The position numbers were made by a program, and so were the translations under genes. This document shows, piece by piece, positions 21,684-33,784 of a DNA stretch of 64,000 nt. Positions within the stretch are counted from its first letter, which is position 1. Every line of letters begins with the position of its first letter. The notes under the pieces are model-generated. The model was not told the DNA's origin. It saw nothing but the letters and a program-made list of their open reading frames with translations, and did not search any database. This stretch comes from Nemophila menziesii (lineage: Eukaryota; Streptophyta; Magnoliopsida; Boraginales; Hydrophyllaceae): assembly GCA_029959085.1 (NCBI GenBank), contig JARWIR010000007.1, forward strand, positions 44,071,137-44,135,136, written 5' to 3'.

Positions 21684-22084
21684 CATATTTTATGATATAT
21701 ATTATTATTTGTTACTTACACATACTAAAAAAGAACTAAAATATATCAAAAATGCAAATATAAAGCAAAAAAGAAGATCAGTCTGAGTTGTGGGAATTTT
21801 ACCATTACTCAAATTGCTCTTTTTTCGTTGCATTTTTGTTAGTAATCCACAAACATATGGTGTATATATATATATATATACATCATATTTTAAGATATAT
21901 AATTATTGTTTGTTATTCACAAACACTAAAAATATTAAAATATATATGCAAAAATAAAGTTAAAAAGAAAAACAATTTGAGTTATGGGAAAATTCTCGAA
22001 ACTCGTAATCTGAATTTTAAGAATTTTCCAATAACTCAAACTGCTTTTTTTTGTTACATTTTTAATTAGTAATCCACAAACATA

Positions 22085-22175
<91 letters not shown>

Positions 22176-22290
22176 ATGATATATACTTATTATTTGTTAT
22201 TAACAAACACTAGAAAAGATCTAAAATATATCAAGAATGCAAAAAATGAATAATAATAAAGAAATAGGTTATGTCAAAATTTAACAAGGA
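21660..22290. repeat. tandem ~230-280 bp repeats with TA microsatellites
   Basis: Three units repeat ACTCAAATTGCTCTTTTTT, TAGTAATCCACAAACATATG, a TATATA run, TTTTATGATATATA and ACAAACACTA. The longest pure (TA)n is at about 22,087-22,172. The paired array in Y is at about 41,395-42,000, with a (TA)n at 41,650-41,743. Open frames across the TA runs are artefacts. Confidence 0.75.
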
Positions 22291-22817
22291 CTAATAGTGC
22301 AATATCACTCTAGTCTTTATATGAAACTCATCCTCCAATTACACTTAACGGTCTCTTGCATACTCTTACAAATAAAAAAAAAAGAAAAGAATCAAACTAT
22401 ATCTTCAAATAAGTCTTAAAGAGACATAATATACAAATATTTCTATTTTAAATATTGTAGGTTGCATTGTTCCTCAATATGATGCTGCTAGGCCAAATAT
22501 CAATACATTATATGAAACATATGTTTTATTAGATACATATATATTCATGAAATATCATGATTAATTTTTAAGCAGATATATTATAATTTTACTTCTCTTT
22601 TATATTGATGTTTACAGTTACACCAATATCAAATCGTTTAGAAACATGAAAGTTGATTTGAAGATATAGAGAAGGTTGATAACGACTGTAGTAATGACCG
22701 TAGTAAAAAAGGCAAAAAGGAAAGAACAAATATATGGTATATTTTATGGGAGAATAAATAACGGCTGTAGTAAAGGGAAATTAAAACTAGTGTGAAGGAT
22801 TTCTTGATTATTAATCC

Positions 22818-22895
<78 letters not shown>
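22818..22895. repeat. (TTA)26 microsatellite
   Basis: About 78 bp of pure TTA. The same place in the duplicate (about 42,522) has only TTATTATTATG, so the repeat expanded or contracted after the duplication. The poly-isoleucine open frame on the minus strand is an artefact. Confidence 0.95.
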
Positions 22896-23258
22896 GTGAT
22901 AAACTTATTAGAAAAATCCTGAAATTTGTCTCTTTGTATATTCCACCAATATTTTCACTGTTATATCTAATAACATTCAAATTTCATGTTACTCCTAAAA
23001 ATCCCAATAGCATATTGCATCATTAATTGCTCATTTGCATTCAAAGAGACTTCCGGATTCTTCATGATGCATGTGTCATATGTTAAAAGTTAAATATTTA
23101 TATTCCTAACCAAAAAAAGGTAAATCTTTCGAATGATAGGTATAAAGAACTATATCAAAAACATCGTCATCATCAAACCCATGAATAATTCCATTCTACA
23201 AAATCACCATTACCACTACTTGGACAGACACATTTTTTGAATATTTTACTTAATCACT

Positions 23259-23694
23259 ATGACCACTTCAATGTTATTTATAAACCCTACTCTATCGTCA
23301 CCTTCTTTCTCCACCTCTTCAGCCACGCCATCTTATTATTCTTCTTGTCCCAACGTTTCAACTTTTAGTCTTTTGAAAACAAAACCATTGATCATTTTTC
23401 CAACAAGGATAAAGTCTGCGTAGATTAAATATCTCAGTTATGATACAAGTTTAATTTTTATATAACCTTCATTGCATCTAGTAAAATGAGCATTTCAGAT
23501 TATAGAAATGAGTATGTCGATGAGAATCCACCACCTCTGCTTGATTTTTTTGAGATGAATTCAATGCTAGGCAATTCGCTCTCTTTCGAACCTTCGCCTT
23601 TTTTTGTTAATGTTTGCAATTGTTTCAGAATACTAATGAATATACCTTCTTGTCTTCAGGGTTAATTTATGATATTCTTGTTGGGAAAATACCA
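23259..23694 (+). pseudogene. gene relic with a transit-peptide-like start (copy X)
   Basis: From ATG at 23,259 the frame is MTTSMLFINPTLSSPSFST followed by more Ser/Thr-rich sequence, low in acidic residues, then KPLIIFPTRIKSA and TAG. This looks like a chloroplast transit peptide. After an intron-like gap a second block from about 23,509 reads MSISDYRNEYVDENPPPLLD and is then frameshifted. I do not recognise the mature protein. A small thylakoid protein would fit the length and the hydrophobic tail seen in copy Y, but that is a guess. Confidence 0.4.
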
Positions 23695-24524
23695 TGAATT
23701 ATGAGTTGAGTTTGATCAAGAGGAAGTGAAAGTCCGTTAAAATGTGGTGGTTTAGTTGATTCCGTAATGAAGAATTTGTTATCTTTAAACAATTTTTTGT
23801 TCAAACACCTTGCTAGCAAGATTTTAAAAAAAATGTAGGTTAAGATTATTTTGTTTACCAATTATATAAATTATAGGAATAACAATCTCTCCTATAAGGT
23901 GACTATGGCTATCCTAGTAGTATGTTAACACCACTAACGTACACCGTATGCTGGTGTGGCTTGTGTCGACATCTTCCTCCTCTCTTATTCTTCTTAATTC
24001 TTCAACTTCTACACCATTCGCTTCATCCTTCTCTTTATTTTTTGAGAAATTTGGAGTTAGATACCCTCATGGATCTAAAACTCCAATGACTATATAAGAT
24101 AAAGATATTAACAAGGTTAAAAACAAAGTGGGAAAAGACAACAAACCCACCAAACCAGTTCACAAGACACCAAGTCCAACAAAGAACAGTTGTCAATTAT
24201 TAAGTGATAAGCAGAAACCAAGAGGGATAAAACCCTCAAATGCACAATGATCTGTACGTGGAGGATGACAGTCTTAAACAAAGATATCAAGCAAGATATG
24301 TGCGTAAGGTAGGCAAATTTTAGAGAAATTTTGGATTATATGCTTAGTTAAAACGTAAATGACTAACGATAAAGTCAAAATTTCATAAAAGTTTAAATAT
24401 AATAAATGAAAAATATTTATAATTAATGCAAGACCCATATGGAAGAGTGTGGATTTTTGGAATTAAAATAAAGTTTTAAGTTCATATGTTGGATTGTATT
24501 GACAAAGCAAATTATGATGGGTAG

Positions 24525-25625
24525 AAAATATCAAAAGTAGGCATTGAGTTAAGTTATTAAATAAGAGAGGTGTCTTGTTTAAAAAAATATACACCTCCCC
24601 ACATAAAAACCACCCTTTCTAGGGTATTAAATGTGCACAACTTAATTGATCGGGAAAAGTACTCAAGTCTCCCTCCCGATTGGGAAAGATTCTAAGGTCA
24701 AATCCCTGGACTGGCTAATTGAAAAAGTGAGAAAATATGGAGACTTGGCATAATTCCTTTATTTCTGAGAGGGTAAAGGAAGTATTATTAAAGCCGGACA
24801 TAAATTATATACCTAATCATCTCTTAATGGTCTTTTAGATCCCAAAACAAGTAGGATCACACCTTGCTTCACTAGTGGAGAATTTATTTTGAGATATAAA
24901 ATAAGGAAAAAGATTCATTGGGTTTCCTAGGATGTTATTTCCAAACCCAAGGAAGAGGTAGGTCATGTTCATAAAGACTTTTACCTAATAAACATCTCGC
25001 TAATTGCCTCTAACACGTAGAATATTTTTCATCTCCAACATTCCTTCCTCTTTCAAGTACTTAGATGAAAATATTTTCCAAATACTAACTTCCTAGAAAC
25101 ACGTATTGTAACTAACACTTCTTGGGGTTGGAAGAATCTCTTGATTGGAAGAGATGTCTTAAAAAATTATATTATGTCGTTCGTTGGAAATGAATGCTCC
25201 ATTATATACGGGATGACATCTGAAACTTAATAATAAAAATATAGTGAAAGATTCTAGTAGTAATCCTATAAATGTTCATGAATTAATCAGCACAATTGAA
25301 AAAGTGTGGAACATGGAGGTCGTGAGATACCACCACCTAGTAAAGCTAATACATTAGCTTTTATCACATGCCTCACTTTGAATTAAATTGTTATCTTATG
25401 CTGGAAGAGTGGAGTTGACAGAAACAGTTCTTGTTAGTAAAATTTTATTTTGGTGTATGATTTTCTTGCTTCCAAAGTAGGTCATTTACAAATTGAATCA
25501 GAAAATGTCCAGTTTTTTGTGGAAGGGAAATTTGCATGGAGCTCAGGGTGCAAAGTTAGTCTGGGAGTATATTTGTTCAAGCAAATTATCTTGAGGACTA
25601 AATATTCCTAACTTAAAGAACATGA
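24525..25625 (+). pseudogene. decayed LINE reverse-transcriptase C-terminal part (copy X)
   Basis: Parallel to the fuller copy in Y, this retains the late RT/post-RT region with many stops: LINE-like motifs near 25,390-25,430 (YAGRVELTETVLVS type), QKMSSFLWKGNLHGAQ at about 25,500, then the W...C...GG type segment with the GGL motif altered. The RT palm region is missing, removed by the 1.94 kb deletion. Confidence 0.6.
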
Positions 25626-27191
25626 ATAAAGTATGTATACTTGTATACGTTATGTAGAATGTATTCAAGAGGTCATAACTTATGGAGTAAGCAATATTAT
25701 TAAAGACACTTGTGTTTGGAGCCTCGATTCTATCCAAAACATTATGTAGTCAAATTGTTTTATGTTTATCCTTTTCAGAATATGGTAGGTACTTACTCAT
25801 TTACTAGTATTAGGTTTAAGAAAAAGCTAATAAATTAAATTTATATTAAAAATTTATATGATCATAGATTATAGATATCCTCAATTAAATAGGATGAAAG
25901 CGATAAATAGTAAATTAATAATAGGTATTTTTAAAAAAGAAGGAAAAATAAAGGGTTAATAATTATGATGATTATTTTTACCCAATATACCTTCCATAAT
26001 TTGTACGTTTCCTTACCAAGAAAAAAGAAAAGAATATAAAACATGACTGGATATTTATAAAATACAATTTCTCTAATACAATGGAAAATGTATCATTAAC
26101 GTACATTTGATTTTTTAATTTTCAAACATAAAGAGGGGATGAATATAACTATTTTTTGAATCACATAAATTTATTTTATAAGTAAGATACATGGTTTCTG
26201 ATTCAAAGGAAAAAACTATGATTCATAAACGTATATTGTACGATGTACATTCTTTTTACTTAGGGTATTGTATGCCTTCATATAACTTAAATGTAATATG
26301 GTGAACTAAAAAGCTTTCATTTTTATGTGAAATGTCCATTCAATCATGTATATGTATTTAAAATGACTCTTAGAAGCCCACCGCTCGGTGCTAACTCCTA
26401 AAACTCTAGAAAATTTGTCCCAATGTACAAAATAATAAAGACATGGTCCTTTTTCATCCAAGCCCAAAGTTGTAACCTAAATAATTTCACCGTGCAAGCC
26501 CTACACTCATCTTAGTTTCTAGTTTATCCACATTAGTAAGCTCGAGAGATGACACATTGGGGCCACTAAGTATGTTACTCCTCTTGTTGTATAGTCCCTA
26601 AAAGGAGAAATCTTCACTAGTTGAATTACTTCTCAAACCATTCTGATGAAAAAGAAAACCAAGATAAACTGACTCTAATGTTTATCAATAAGCTTGAGGC
26701 AATCCATGGTTGATGAGGAATGGAGATCTAAGTTTTCTATTGACATGAGATCATATGAGTCTTGGTGGTTTATTGGCAACTTCAAAGAGGAAATTTGAAA
26801 GGTCAACATAGTTTACATAACCAAAATATGAACCACGAGGATTGAGTTGTATAGAGCGAGTAAACATATGCAATAAATATGAAAAAAACCTTTATATTGG
26901 TAAACTGAACTATGGAAAAAGGCTCTAGAACTTACAGTCTAGGAGAGATTATTTCTAGGCTTTCTCTCACTTACATTTTAATTCTAAAAAATACAAAATA
27001 AATCTATATGTTACTCATCTCCATAGGCGTAACACATTTGGAATATAGTAAAAGAATTTATTATAAAAACTAAAAATAATTTACTCCATCCATTGAAACG
27101 GGAAGTAGGAAAATTCAAAAGGTTAAAAACTATTTTCCTTGGTCAAGAAAGCCATACTCGCTAAAGGAATCATTAAAAGGCTTTATTAATC

Positions 27192-28694
27192 GAGGAAAAT
27201 ACAAATTGAAGCCTAGATTCCATTTAAGTTACTTTTAAAAGCCTAGTTAGAAAAACCTACTATATAAGGCCTAGTTACACTTTTGAATGGCATTTTTTCC
27301 AACTTTACCCTTTTCATTTTTTCTCATTAATTCATTTTTTTAATTCTTTTTGTTCTTTTTTATTAGTCTGATCGATCCCGTACCCATAGGTACAGACCTA
27401 TGTTGGGCTTTAAGTTTTCAAATGATTTTTTATATTATTGCACAAAGATATTTTATATTACGAATTTTTCCATTCCATGTCCATTTATAATGTGTCCAAT
27501 TGTATCCAATGGGCTGTACCCAAGCTCGGGTTTTATCCATTCCATTATGGTCCTATGTCAAACTTTCGGGATATAAGTTATTCCGTACCCTAGGATCTAT
27601 ACCCTAGTATACCCTAGTACCCAAGAACAAATACAACACACACATAGAAACTGGAAAAAAAACACACAAACAAAAAAAAGAAATTTACACTAAGGGCTTC
27701 ACCCAAATGGTGAAGGGCTGGATCAGCTTTTTAATTGCAAATAAAAAAAATACTAACTCACAACAAATAGGCTGGACCCTAAAAAAAAGTCTGTTTTGAA
27801 AAACAATGAAATGGGCTGGAGAAATCAAAATAAGTAATTATATTAATCTATAAGTAATGGTCTGGACACAATAGGGGGTGATGACCGGAGCTATAAACCA
27901 AACAAAAAAAGTAAACAAATGGGTAAGGGGATGGGGTGATGGCCAGATCTGCAAAAGATCAGTGGTGGTCGTGGGTTGGCGTCGCTGTCGTGATGACGTT
28001 GTAGGATTAGCAGTGGAGATCTCGGGTTGCTACGAAGCTCTGCAGCACGGCGGTGATGATGGTGAAGGTGGGCGGCGAGCGAAGGTGGAGGTGATAATGG
28101 TTAGATGATGGGCGGCGAGATCCAGGCACTGGTGCTGAATCCACGAGCGGTGCTGTTGTTGAAGCTAGGAACCACGAGATGGTGGAGCAGCAGCGACGGC
28201 GTTCAAGAGCAGGTCTGGTGTTGGGGCGGCTTTCTTCGCTGGCTGGTGTGGTGGTCTTCGATGGTGGGAAGCTGTGAAGACGCGTCAATGGTGGGAAGGT
28301 TCGATGGTGGTGGTGGTCTTCGATGGTGGGACGGTGGGGCTGGCTGGTGTGGTGGTCTTCAATGGTGGGACGATGGGGTGAAGAAGGTAGGGAAAGAGGA
28401 AGGAGTAAGGTGGAAGGGGAAGAGAGGTGTGGTGGTGGGACGGTGGGGCAGAATGGGCGACACTGGGATAATAGGAGAGAGAGGGAGGATAAGAGAGAGA
28501 GAGAGGGGGGAGAGAATGGGATTGCAAACCCTAATAGGCATTTTGTTTTGGGTTGGGTCATTTCACTGTGGGTATAAGAGAAGCAGGGGTTATTGGTATT
28601 TTGTTCTATTTTAGTTAGGTTAGTTGGGGAGTAGTTTAGTTTGGGCCTTATTTTATTAAGTCCCAAGTCATGGGGCCTTATTTCCTCAACCCCC
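27192..28694. mobile_element. 1.5 kb insertion with 8 bp target duplication (copy A)
   Basis: Flanked by TATTAATC at 27,184-27,191 and 28,695-28,702. Copy C has the uninterrupted site with one TATTAATC (53,937-53,944), which proves insertion. Inward ends carry GAGGAAAATA on the left and GGGGGTTGAGGAAATAAGG on the right, a weak inverted repeat. The right half (27,870-28,520) is unusually G-rich on the plus strand (GGTGGTGG, GTGGGACGG). An 8 bp duplication suggests hAT or a MULE. No transposase; the overlapping long frames on both strands come from the biased composition. Confidence 0.7.
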
Positions 28695-28853
28695 TATTAA
28701 TCCAACAATACCACATACATGGCTATCGTAGGCAAATAAGAAAATTTAAGAAGAGCTCATGGGTAGACGATGTGTTAAGTTGTACTTAAGCATCAATGTT
28801 CAATAAAAAAAAGACTGAGACAGTTACCTAATGAAGTGAGACAACAATCGAAT

Positions 28854-29090
28854 CTAGTTACCGCAAAATTTCTCCAACTGAGTCCCCCTCAACATATACT
28901 CAACCTGGGATTCAAGAAAATATTTGATGATATTGTCTTCCACGTGTTTAGAAAGTTCATATGTATACATTCGTTCTAGTGAGTGATCTAAAGAAACTAA
29001 CCCATATTTCTTATAGAAGACGACACCACCTTCACACTCACATAGGTGATTTTTAAAAGTTTCTACCCACAATAGATTGCCCCTCTTGAA
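28854..29090 (-). other. small conserved minus-strand frame, unrecognised
   Basis: Reads WVETFKNHLCECEGGVVFYK, then LSKHVEDNIIKYFLESQ and VEYML. Counterparts are at about 35,420-35,650 and 54,111-54,330. The C-termini differ because copies B and C are shifted relative to A, reading VEYMLWGLSW. The low divergence may only reflect recent duplication. Coding sense is plausible, but I recognise no family. Confidence 0.3.
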
Positions 29091-29415
29091 CTTTTGAAAT
29101 CATCAAGAGCTATGAAGCTCAACCTCAACTTGTGTTAGTGATTTCATCGAGACTTCCTTAATAGGACCTTCATTCATTAATTTGAGGTATTTTTATTACA
29201 TTCAATAATACTTTTTTTGTTGATCAAATACCTGAAAAATAGTTCAATGGAAAAAAGATCCAATAGGAACACATATGAAAAACGAGCATCTTGCCTTCCA
29301 AATTTCCCTATCAACAATATAGTTGCGAGAAAACGTAATGTATCATCCTCTCAATAATAATCATAATACAATAAAAAGTTGATTAATTGATTATAAATTT
29401 TGATTTATGTGGATT

Positions 29416-29417
<2 letters not shown>

Positions 29418-29450
<33 letters not shown>
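29418..29450. repeat. (TA)n microsatellite
   Basis: About 32 bp of TA in copy A. The same site in B is much shorter (about 35,992-36,001) and interrupted. Confidence 0.9.
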
Positions 29451-29454
<4 letters not shown>

Positions 29455-30265
29455 ACTAATTTTCTAATTTTAAGACTCTGTTATAAAGATAGGATGAGGC
29501 TTATTATAATTTTATAAATCGATAAGTTATGTTGTAGACATATCAGTATTCAATAAGAACTTCTTAGTTAATATTTTCATTTACAAAAACTCTAGTAATC
29601 TAATATGAATTAGAAACACTTTTTATAAGTAATTTTATATCCTTATCCTATAAACACTTTTGAATAAGTAATTATATATCCTCATCCTTATGTAGTTTTT
29701 TTTACATAAAATCAGACAAATAATAGTCGTGTTTTCAATAAAAAACCATTGTTTCTTTAACTATTCAATATATAATTTGTTAAATTTTCAATCTTTAATG
29801 TTTTATTTGGTCGTTTCCATAAACTTTTTTCTATAATAAATAATTATTAAGAACAATATTACCACCACTAATAAACATAAACACAGTCAGTTAAGTTTTT
29901 ACATAGTACTATTCATTAAATCCTTAGTTGGATATTATTTTATTATTTCAACAAGTATGGATATGATTATGTTGAAATATTTGTAGATATGTTTCATAAA
30001 ATTTTAAAGTATATATCAGATTATAGTATTTGACTAATCATCATATGGAAAAATTAATTCTTTTCATTCATTATAATTGAATAAATTTTTATGATATTGA
30101 AAAAGAAAGTTAATAATGCATGAGAATTGAATTAAAGAGGGTATTATTAATGTAATTCAAACAATACAAACTACAATAAATTGTGTCGAAAATAAATATG
30201 AAAGACATTAGGCAGGTTAAATAAAAAGGAATCACGACATAACACATGTTTCTATTACATTGATA

Positions 30266-31023
30266 TTAACGATAATAAGTAGGTGCATTCGGAAAATTTG
30301 GATTGACTGGAAACCCATTTTGAAAATGGGTAGTACTAGAACTTGCAAATTGATGATGCAACTGGTGTGCTGCTGCTTGGACTTGTAAATGTAGCTCTCC
30401 ATATTGAAGATGGTGAGATTGTAGGAGTTTTCAAGTTTTAATGGACTATGTAAACTTGTGTTGGTTTTAATATTTGATTTTGGATCATTTATTTGCTGTG
30501 TTACATTATATCAAGTTATGAAACTGTATGAATGTTATGTTACCACCAATTTTGGTTGCACTATTTTAAGACCCTCCTTGTTTAGACTACTTATTGGTGC
30601 ACTCCATCAATAATTATCATTGTTGAGTTGTGATATACTATCCAATTTCTTATGACATTCTATTTCATGGTCGATCTGGTCGCTTAGTAATCGGAGTTGA
30701 TCATTGTTAGAGCGAACATTGTAACTGCGACTCGCATGAATTCTTTGGGTTGTTTGTACTTCTAGTAATGAAAGGTTTCGAGAGTTGAACCTATCAACAA
30801 CTGAAGTAATATCAGGATCCCCAAATGAATACACCTTCTTTCCTCGTGAGAAAACAAATACGCCAATTTCAGCACCACATAAAGTGGCAATTTCACTGGC
30901 CTTTTTGAACACCCCAGCCTTTCGTTTTGAAAATGTCACGTCACGGTGACTTTCATCCTGAATCAATTGAATCGGAATTTCTCGACGACCTCTAGCCTTC
31001 TTAATCTTTGGAACAACTTCCAT
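30266..31023 (-). pseudogene. type I MADS-box gene, copy A (disabled)
   Basis: The frame starts at 31,023 with MEVVPKIKKARGRREIPIQL and holds a full MADS domain (FSKRKAGVFKKASEIATLCG, EIGVFVFSRGKKVYSFGDPD), typical of M-alpha AGL61/62-like factors. TGG at codon 139 has become TGA (30,607-30,609), where copies B and C read WW. A further ~147 bp insertion (about 30,397-30,543), absent from B and C, breaks the C-terminal part. The end of the ancestral frame (TYYR stop) survives at 30,266. Translation would give 138 residues including the DNA-binding domain, so a truncated product could exist, but the gene looks dead. Confidence 0.85.
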
Positions 31024-31078
31024 TGAAATAAAGATATTTTAGAAGAGATAAGTGTCCTAAAGACTCACACATAAGAGG

Positions 31079-31086
31079 TATTTATA
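31079..31086 (-). promoter_or_regulatory. TATA box of MADS copy A
   Basis: TATAAATA on the minus strand, 56 bp before the start codon, in a block (ATCTATAAATACCTCTTATG) that is the same in all three copies. Confidence 0.6.
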
Positions 31087-32179
31087 GATATTTTTCTAAA
31101 ATTTTGATTTTACAAAATATGGTGTTAATTATCTATTTTTTAACATAAGATTACGTGAAGATAGAGATAATATAATTTCCATTAATCTAAAAACCAATGG
31201 TATAGATAAATATCTTTACAATTATAAAATAGGCATAAAATCATTTATGATTATTAATTATATACATTGTATAATATATATCTAAAATATTATATAATAA
31301 AGTTTATTCATGTTTATCTTTTTAATATATGCTAGGTACTTAATCATTTACAACTATCAAGTCTAAGAAAAAGCTATTGAATTAAATTTACACTGAAATA
31401 CGTATATGACAATATTTTTATAAATGATATTCTTTATCAAATCTGAATTAAATATGATGAATTTGATAAATAGTAAATCAATAGTTTTTTTGGTCAAAAA
31501 ATGTGGCATATATTAATAATTAAATTAGAATTATCCATCTCCTAAAGGAGAGATATCGAAAAATAAATAATGTATATCTCCAAAACAAAATGAAAAATAG
31601 AAAGATAATAATGACGATAAATTTCTTACTTGATATGTTATGTCAACACGTTTTAAACCATTTTTTAAAATTTATTGCAATAGCTTTATCTTTATTTTTA
31701 TTTGTAACATGTTATACTATTACTTAATCGTACTGCAATGGTTTTAAAAAATTGTATTTGTTATAAGAATTTATTCACTTGTAAATATCACAAGATGAAA
31801 TTTGGTCTAGTGGTCATGATTAATTGATAGTCTTATATCAAACCAAGTCAATATAAAATATTTTTATTTTTAACTAACAATACATAGATTTATTAATGTA
31901 ATAAAATCATTTCTCTAGTTAATCAAATGTGTTTTAATAATAGAAAAGATCCTTTAACCATTCCCCATAAAATAATATCATATATGGTAAGTTAAAAAAC
32001 AAAATATTTAAAAAAATATCAATCGTAATGGATTTTGAACCATTACAATAATTTTATAAAAAATCAATACTTTAACATTAAGCAACGGGTAATAAACTCA
32101 ACTCTTTGAAACGATTGTATAAAGTCTTGTGCAACTATTTTTTGCTATCTTATAAATATTTTTAAATGTTACAATATAA

Positions 32180-32680
32180 CCAACATATGGTAGTTCCTTC
32201 ATACTTCGATAGGTGATTTTAAGAATGTTTATCCATCGTATACTGCCCCTCAAGGGTCTTCAGGTCATTAATGAATTTGGAATTAAACCTCATGTGTATG
32301 GTGAGTTCATCAAATCTAGAGGAACAGCACAAGAGGATATGAACATCATTAGAAGTTAATCTCAACCGTAAATAAATGGTCGATGAATTCATTAAGGTGT
32401 CTCAACAGTAGCACCACAAAAGGGTTATAAGTCGTTAAGAGTCGAGAATTATACTCAGTTGCACAGTTGCACCTCATATGGATTGGAATGTAGTGCATCA
32501 TATGTCTCTGATATGTCACATGTGATTGGAATTAAGCCCCACCCTCCTTGACAATTTCCAGACTACTCTCGTGGTTAGACTTTTAGTAAATGAGTCGACC
32601 AAATTCTTTTTTGATCCAACAAAATCCAGTGCAATCACCATTATTTTGAAATTTATTTACTAAAATATGTATGATGTAGA
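32180..32680 (-). mobile_element. Ty1/copia retrotransposon 3' remnant (copy A)
   Basis: On the minus strand the sequence gives VIALDFVGSKKNLVDSFTKS, then TTRVVWKLSRRVGLNSN, the usual C-terminal end of copia RNase H (compare 'SKDNLADPLTK'). Stops and LTR-like DNA follow, including GGGGCAGTATA, a possible polypurine tract. It abuts exon 4 of paralogue 3, so it probably inserted into that exon. No other copia domain is present. Confidence 0.6.
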
Positions 32681-32684
32681 TATA

Positions 32685-33087
32685 TCTCAGTCATTTATGA
32701 TCTTATTGACCTCCCCATCCATCATTTTTTAACTCGTATCCTTACAAATCTCATTTAGAAACTCTATAAGTTCCACTAAAGGCCAACTGAAAAATTGATT
32801 TCTACGTTAATTTCTCTTCCTCATGCTTGAAGATTTTTCCCCTCAAACACCTTCTGTAGATTATTTCCTTCTTAATCATCATCCATGGATTTCTAAGCTG
32901 ATGAAGCATTTTTGTTTTCTTTCAGATCTTCTAAACATGAGTCAGTGGGAGGATTCCTAATCTTGTCCAGTCAATTTTTTGCATCTTGGAGAACCTTTAA
33001 ATTAAGACAATTTCTCTCCTTCATTAACTCATGGTATTCCTTGTGGAGGCCCTCATAAGTTTCTCGACTTTTATAGTTCACTCTATA
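32685..33087 (-). pseudogene. PHD/SWIB paralogue 3, exon 4 (duplicate in copy A)
   Basis: From the acceptor (cttttcag) at 33,088 the minus strand reads TYEGLHKEYHELMKE and LKVLQDAKN, stop, LDKIRN, matching exon 4 of paralogue 2. A SWIB start follows (FSWPLVELIEFLNE), then CKDT, a stop, and EVNKIIND with another stop, where copia-derived sequence begins. Several in-frame stops show it is dead. The intron before it retains the paralogue 2 intron sequence up to the CACTA terminus at 33,137. The SWIB site that carries the CACTA insert in paralogue 2 is empty here. Confidence 0.8.
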
Positions 33088-33136
33088 CTGAAAAGAGAAA
33101 TGCACAAGGAAGACAAATAAGGATAAGCTACTAAAT

Positions 33137-33423
33137 CACTACAACACACTGCATGTTTAGGGGATAAACACGTCGTTGCTAAATTCGGCGTTTTCATCGC
33201 TAATGAGACTTAGTGCCGACATGTCGTCGCTAAGTGGTCGTCCCTAGAGATTTTTCGGTAAGTTACCATGTTAGCGACGAAAAGTAGCGACAAAGCAAGT
33301 CGTCGCTCAGTTATATACACAAGTCGTCCCTAATAATTTAATAAATTTTTTCCCAAACTATTGATTTATTTTTACTTTTTTTAGTGTATAAAGTTAGCGA
33401 CGATACGTAGCGACGGAAATATG
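33137..33423. mobile_element. left end of a CACTA element (truncated, copy A)
   Basis: Starts CACTACAACACACTGC after CTACTAAAT and carries GTCGTCGCTAA, GTCGTCCCTA and TTAGCGACGA subterminal repeats. It is cut at 33,423 by the A/B duplication junction. The repeat motifs match those at the right end, 63,520-63,830. Confidence 0.75.
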
Positions 33424-33784
33424 AACCACGAGGATTGAGTTGTATAGAGCGAGTAAACATATGCAATAAATATGAAAAAAACCTTTATATTGGTAAACTA
33501 AACTATGGAAAAAGGCTCTAGAACTTACAGTCTAGGAGAGATTATTTCTAGGCTTTCTCTCACTTACATTTAAATTCTCAAAAATACAAAATAAATCTAT
33601 ACGTTACTTATCTCCATAGGCGTAACACATTTGGAATATAGTAAAAGAATTTATTATAAGAACTAAATATAATTTACTCCATCTATCGAAACGGGAAGTA
33701 GGAAAAGTCAAAAGGTCAAAAACTATTTTCCTTGGTCAAGAAAGCCATGCTCGCTAAAGGAATCATTAAAAGGCTTTATTAATC

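Larger units (their letters stand above)
21655..26830. repeat. segmental duplication unit X (paired with Y)
   Basis: This 5.2 kb block aligns in order with 41,395-47,218 and then 52,420-53,590. It starts with AT-rich tandem repeats, contains the transit-peptide-like gene relic and a LINE relic, and runs without a break into block A. Compared with Y it lacks about 1.94 kb of LINE sequence between about 24,540 and 24,542, and it has an expanded TTA microsatellite. Confidence 0.8.
26825..33423. repeat. tandem duplication copy A
   Basis: About 6.6 kb repeated immediately as copy B with a few percent difference. It holds the 1.5 kb inserted element, a small conserved minus-strand frame, the MADS pseudogene, a copia remnant, exon 4 of paralogue 3 and the left end of a CACTA element. 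It stops inside the CACTA end at GACGGAAATAT and switches to the start of B (ATGAACCACGAGG). The bases AAATATG are shared by both sides of the junction. Confidence 0.9.

Noticed and set aside
22744..22980. Poly-isoleucine frame on the minus strand
   Set aside because: Translation of the (TTA)n microsatellite.
28007..28666. 219-residue open frame on the minus strand and long frames on the plus strand (also 34,418-35,239)
   Set aside because: Overlapping long frames in several phases of both strands, rich in Pro/Ser/His or Gly/Trp, are produced by the GGTGG-type composition of the 1.5 kb inserted element; no domain is visible and the A and B frames differ.
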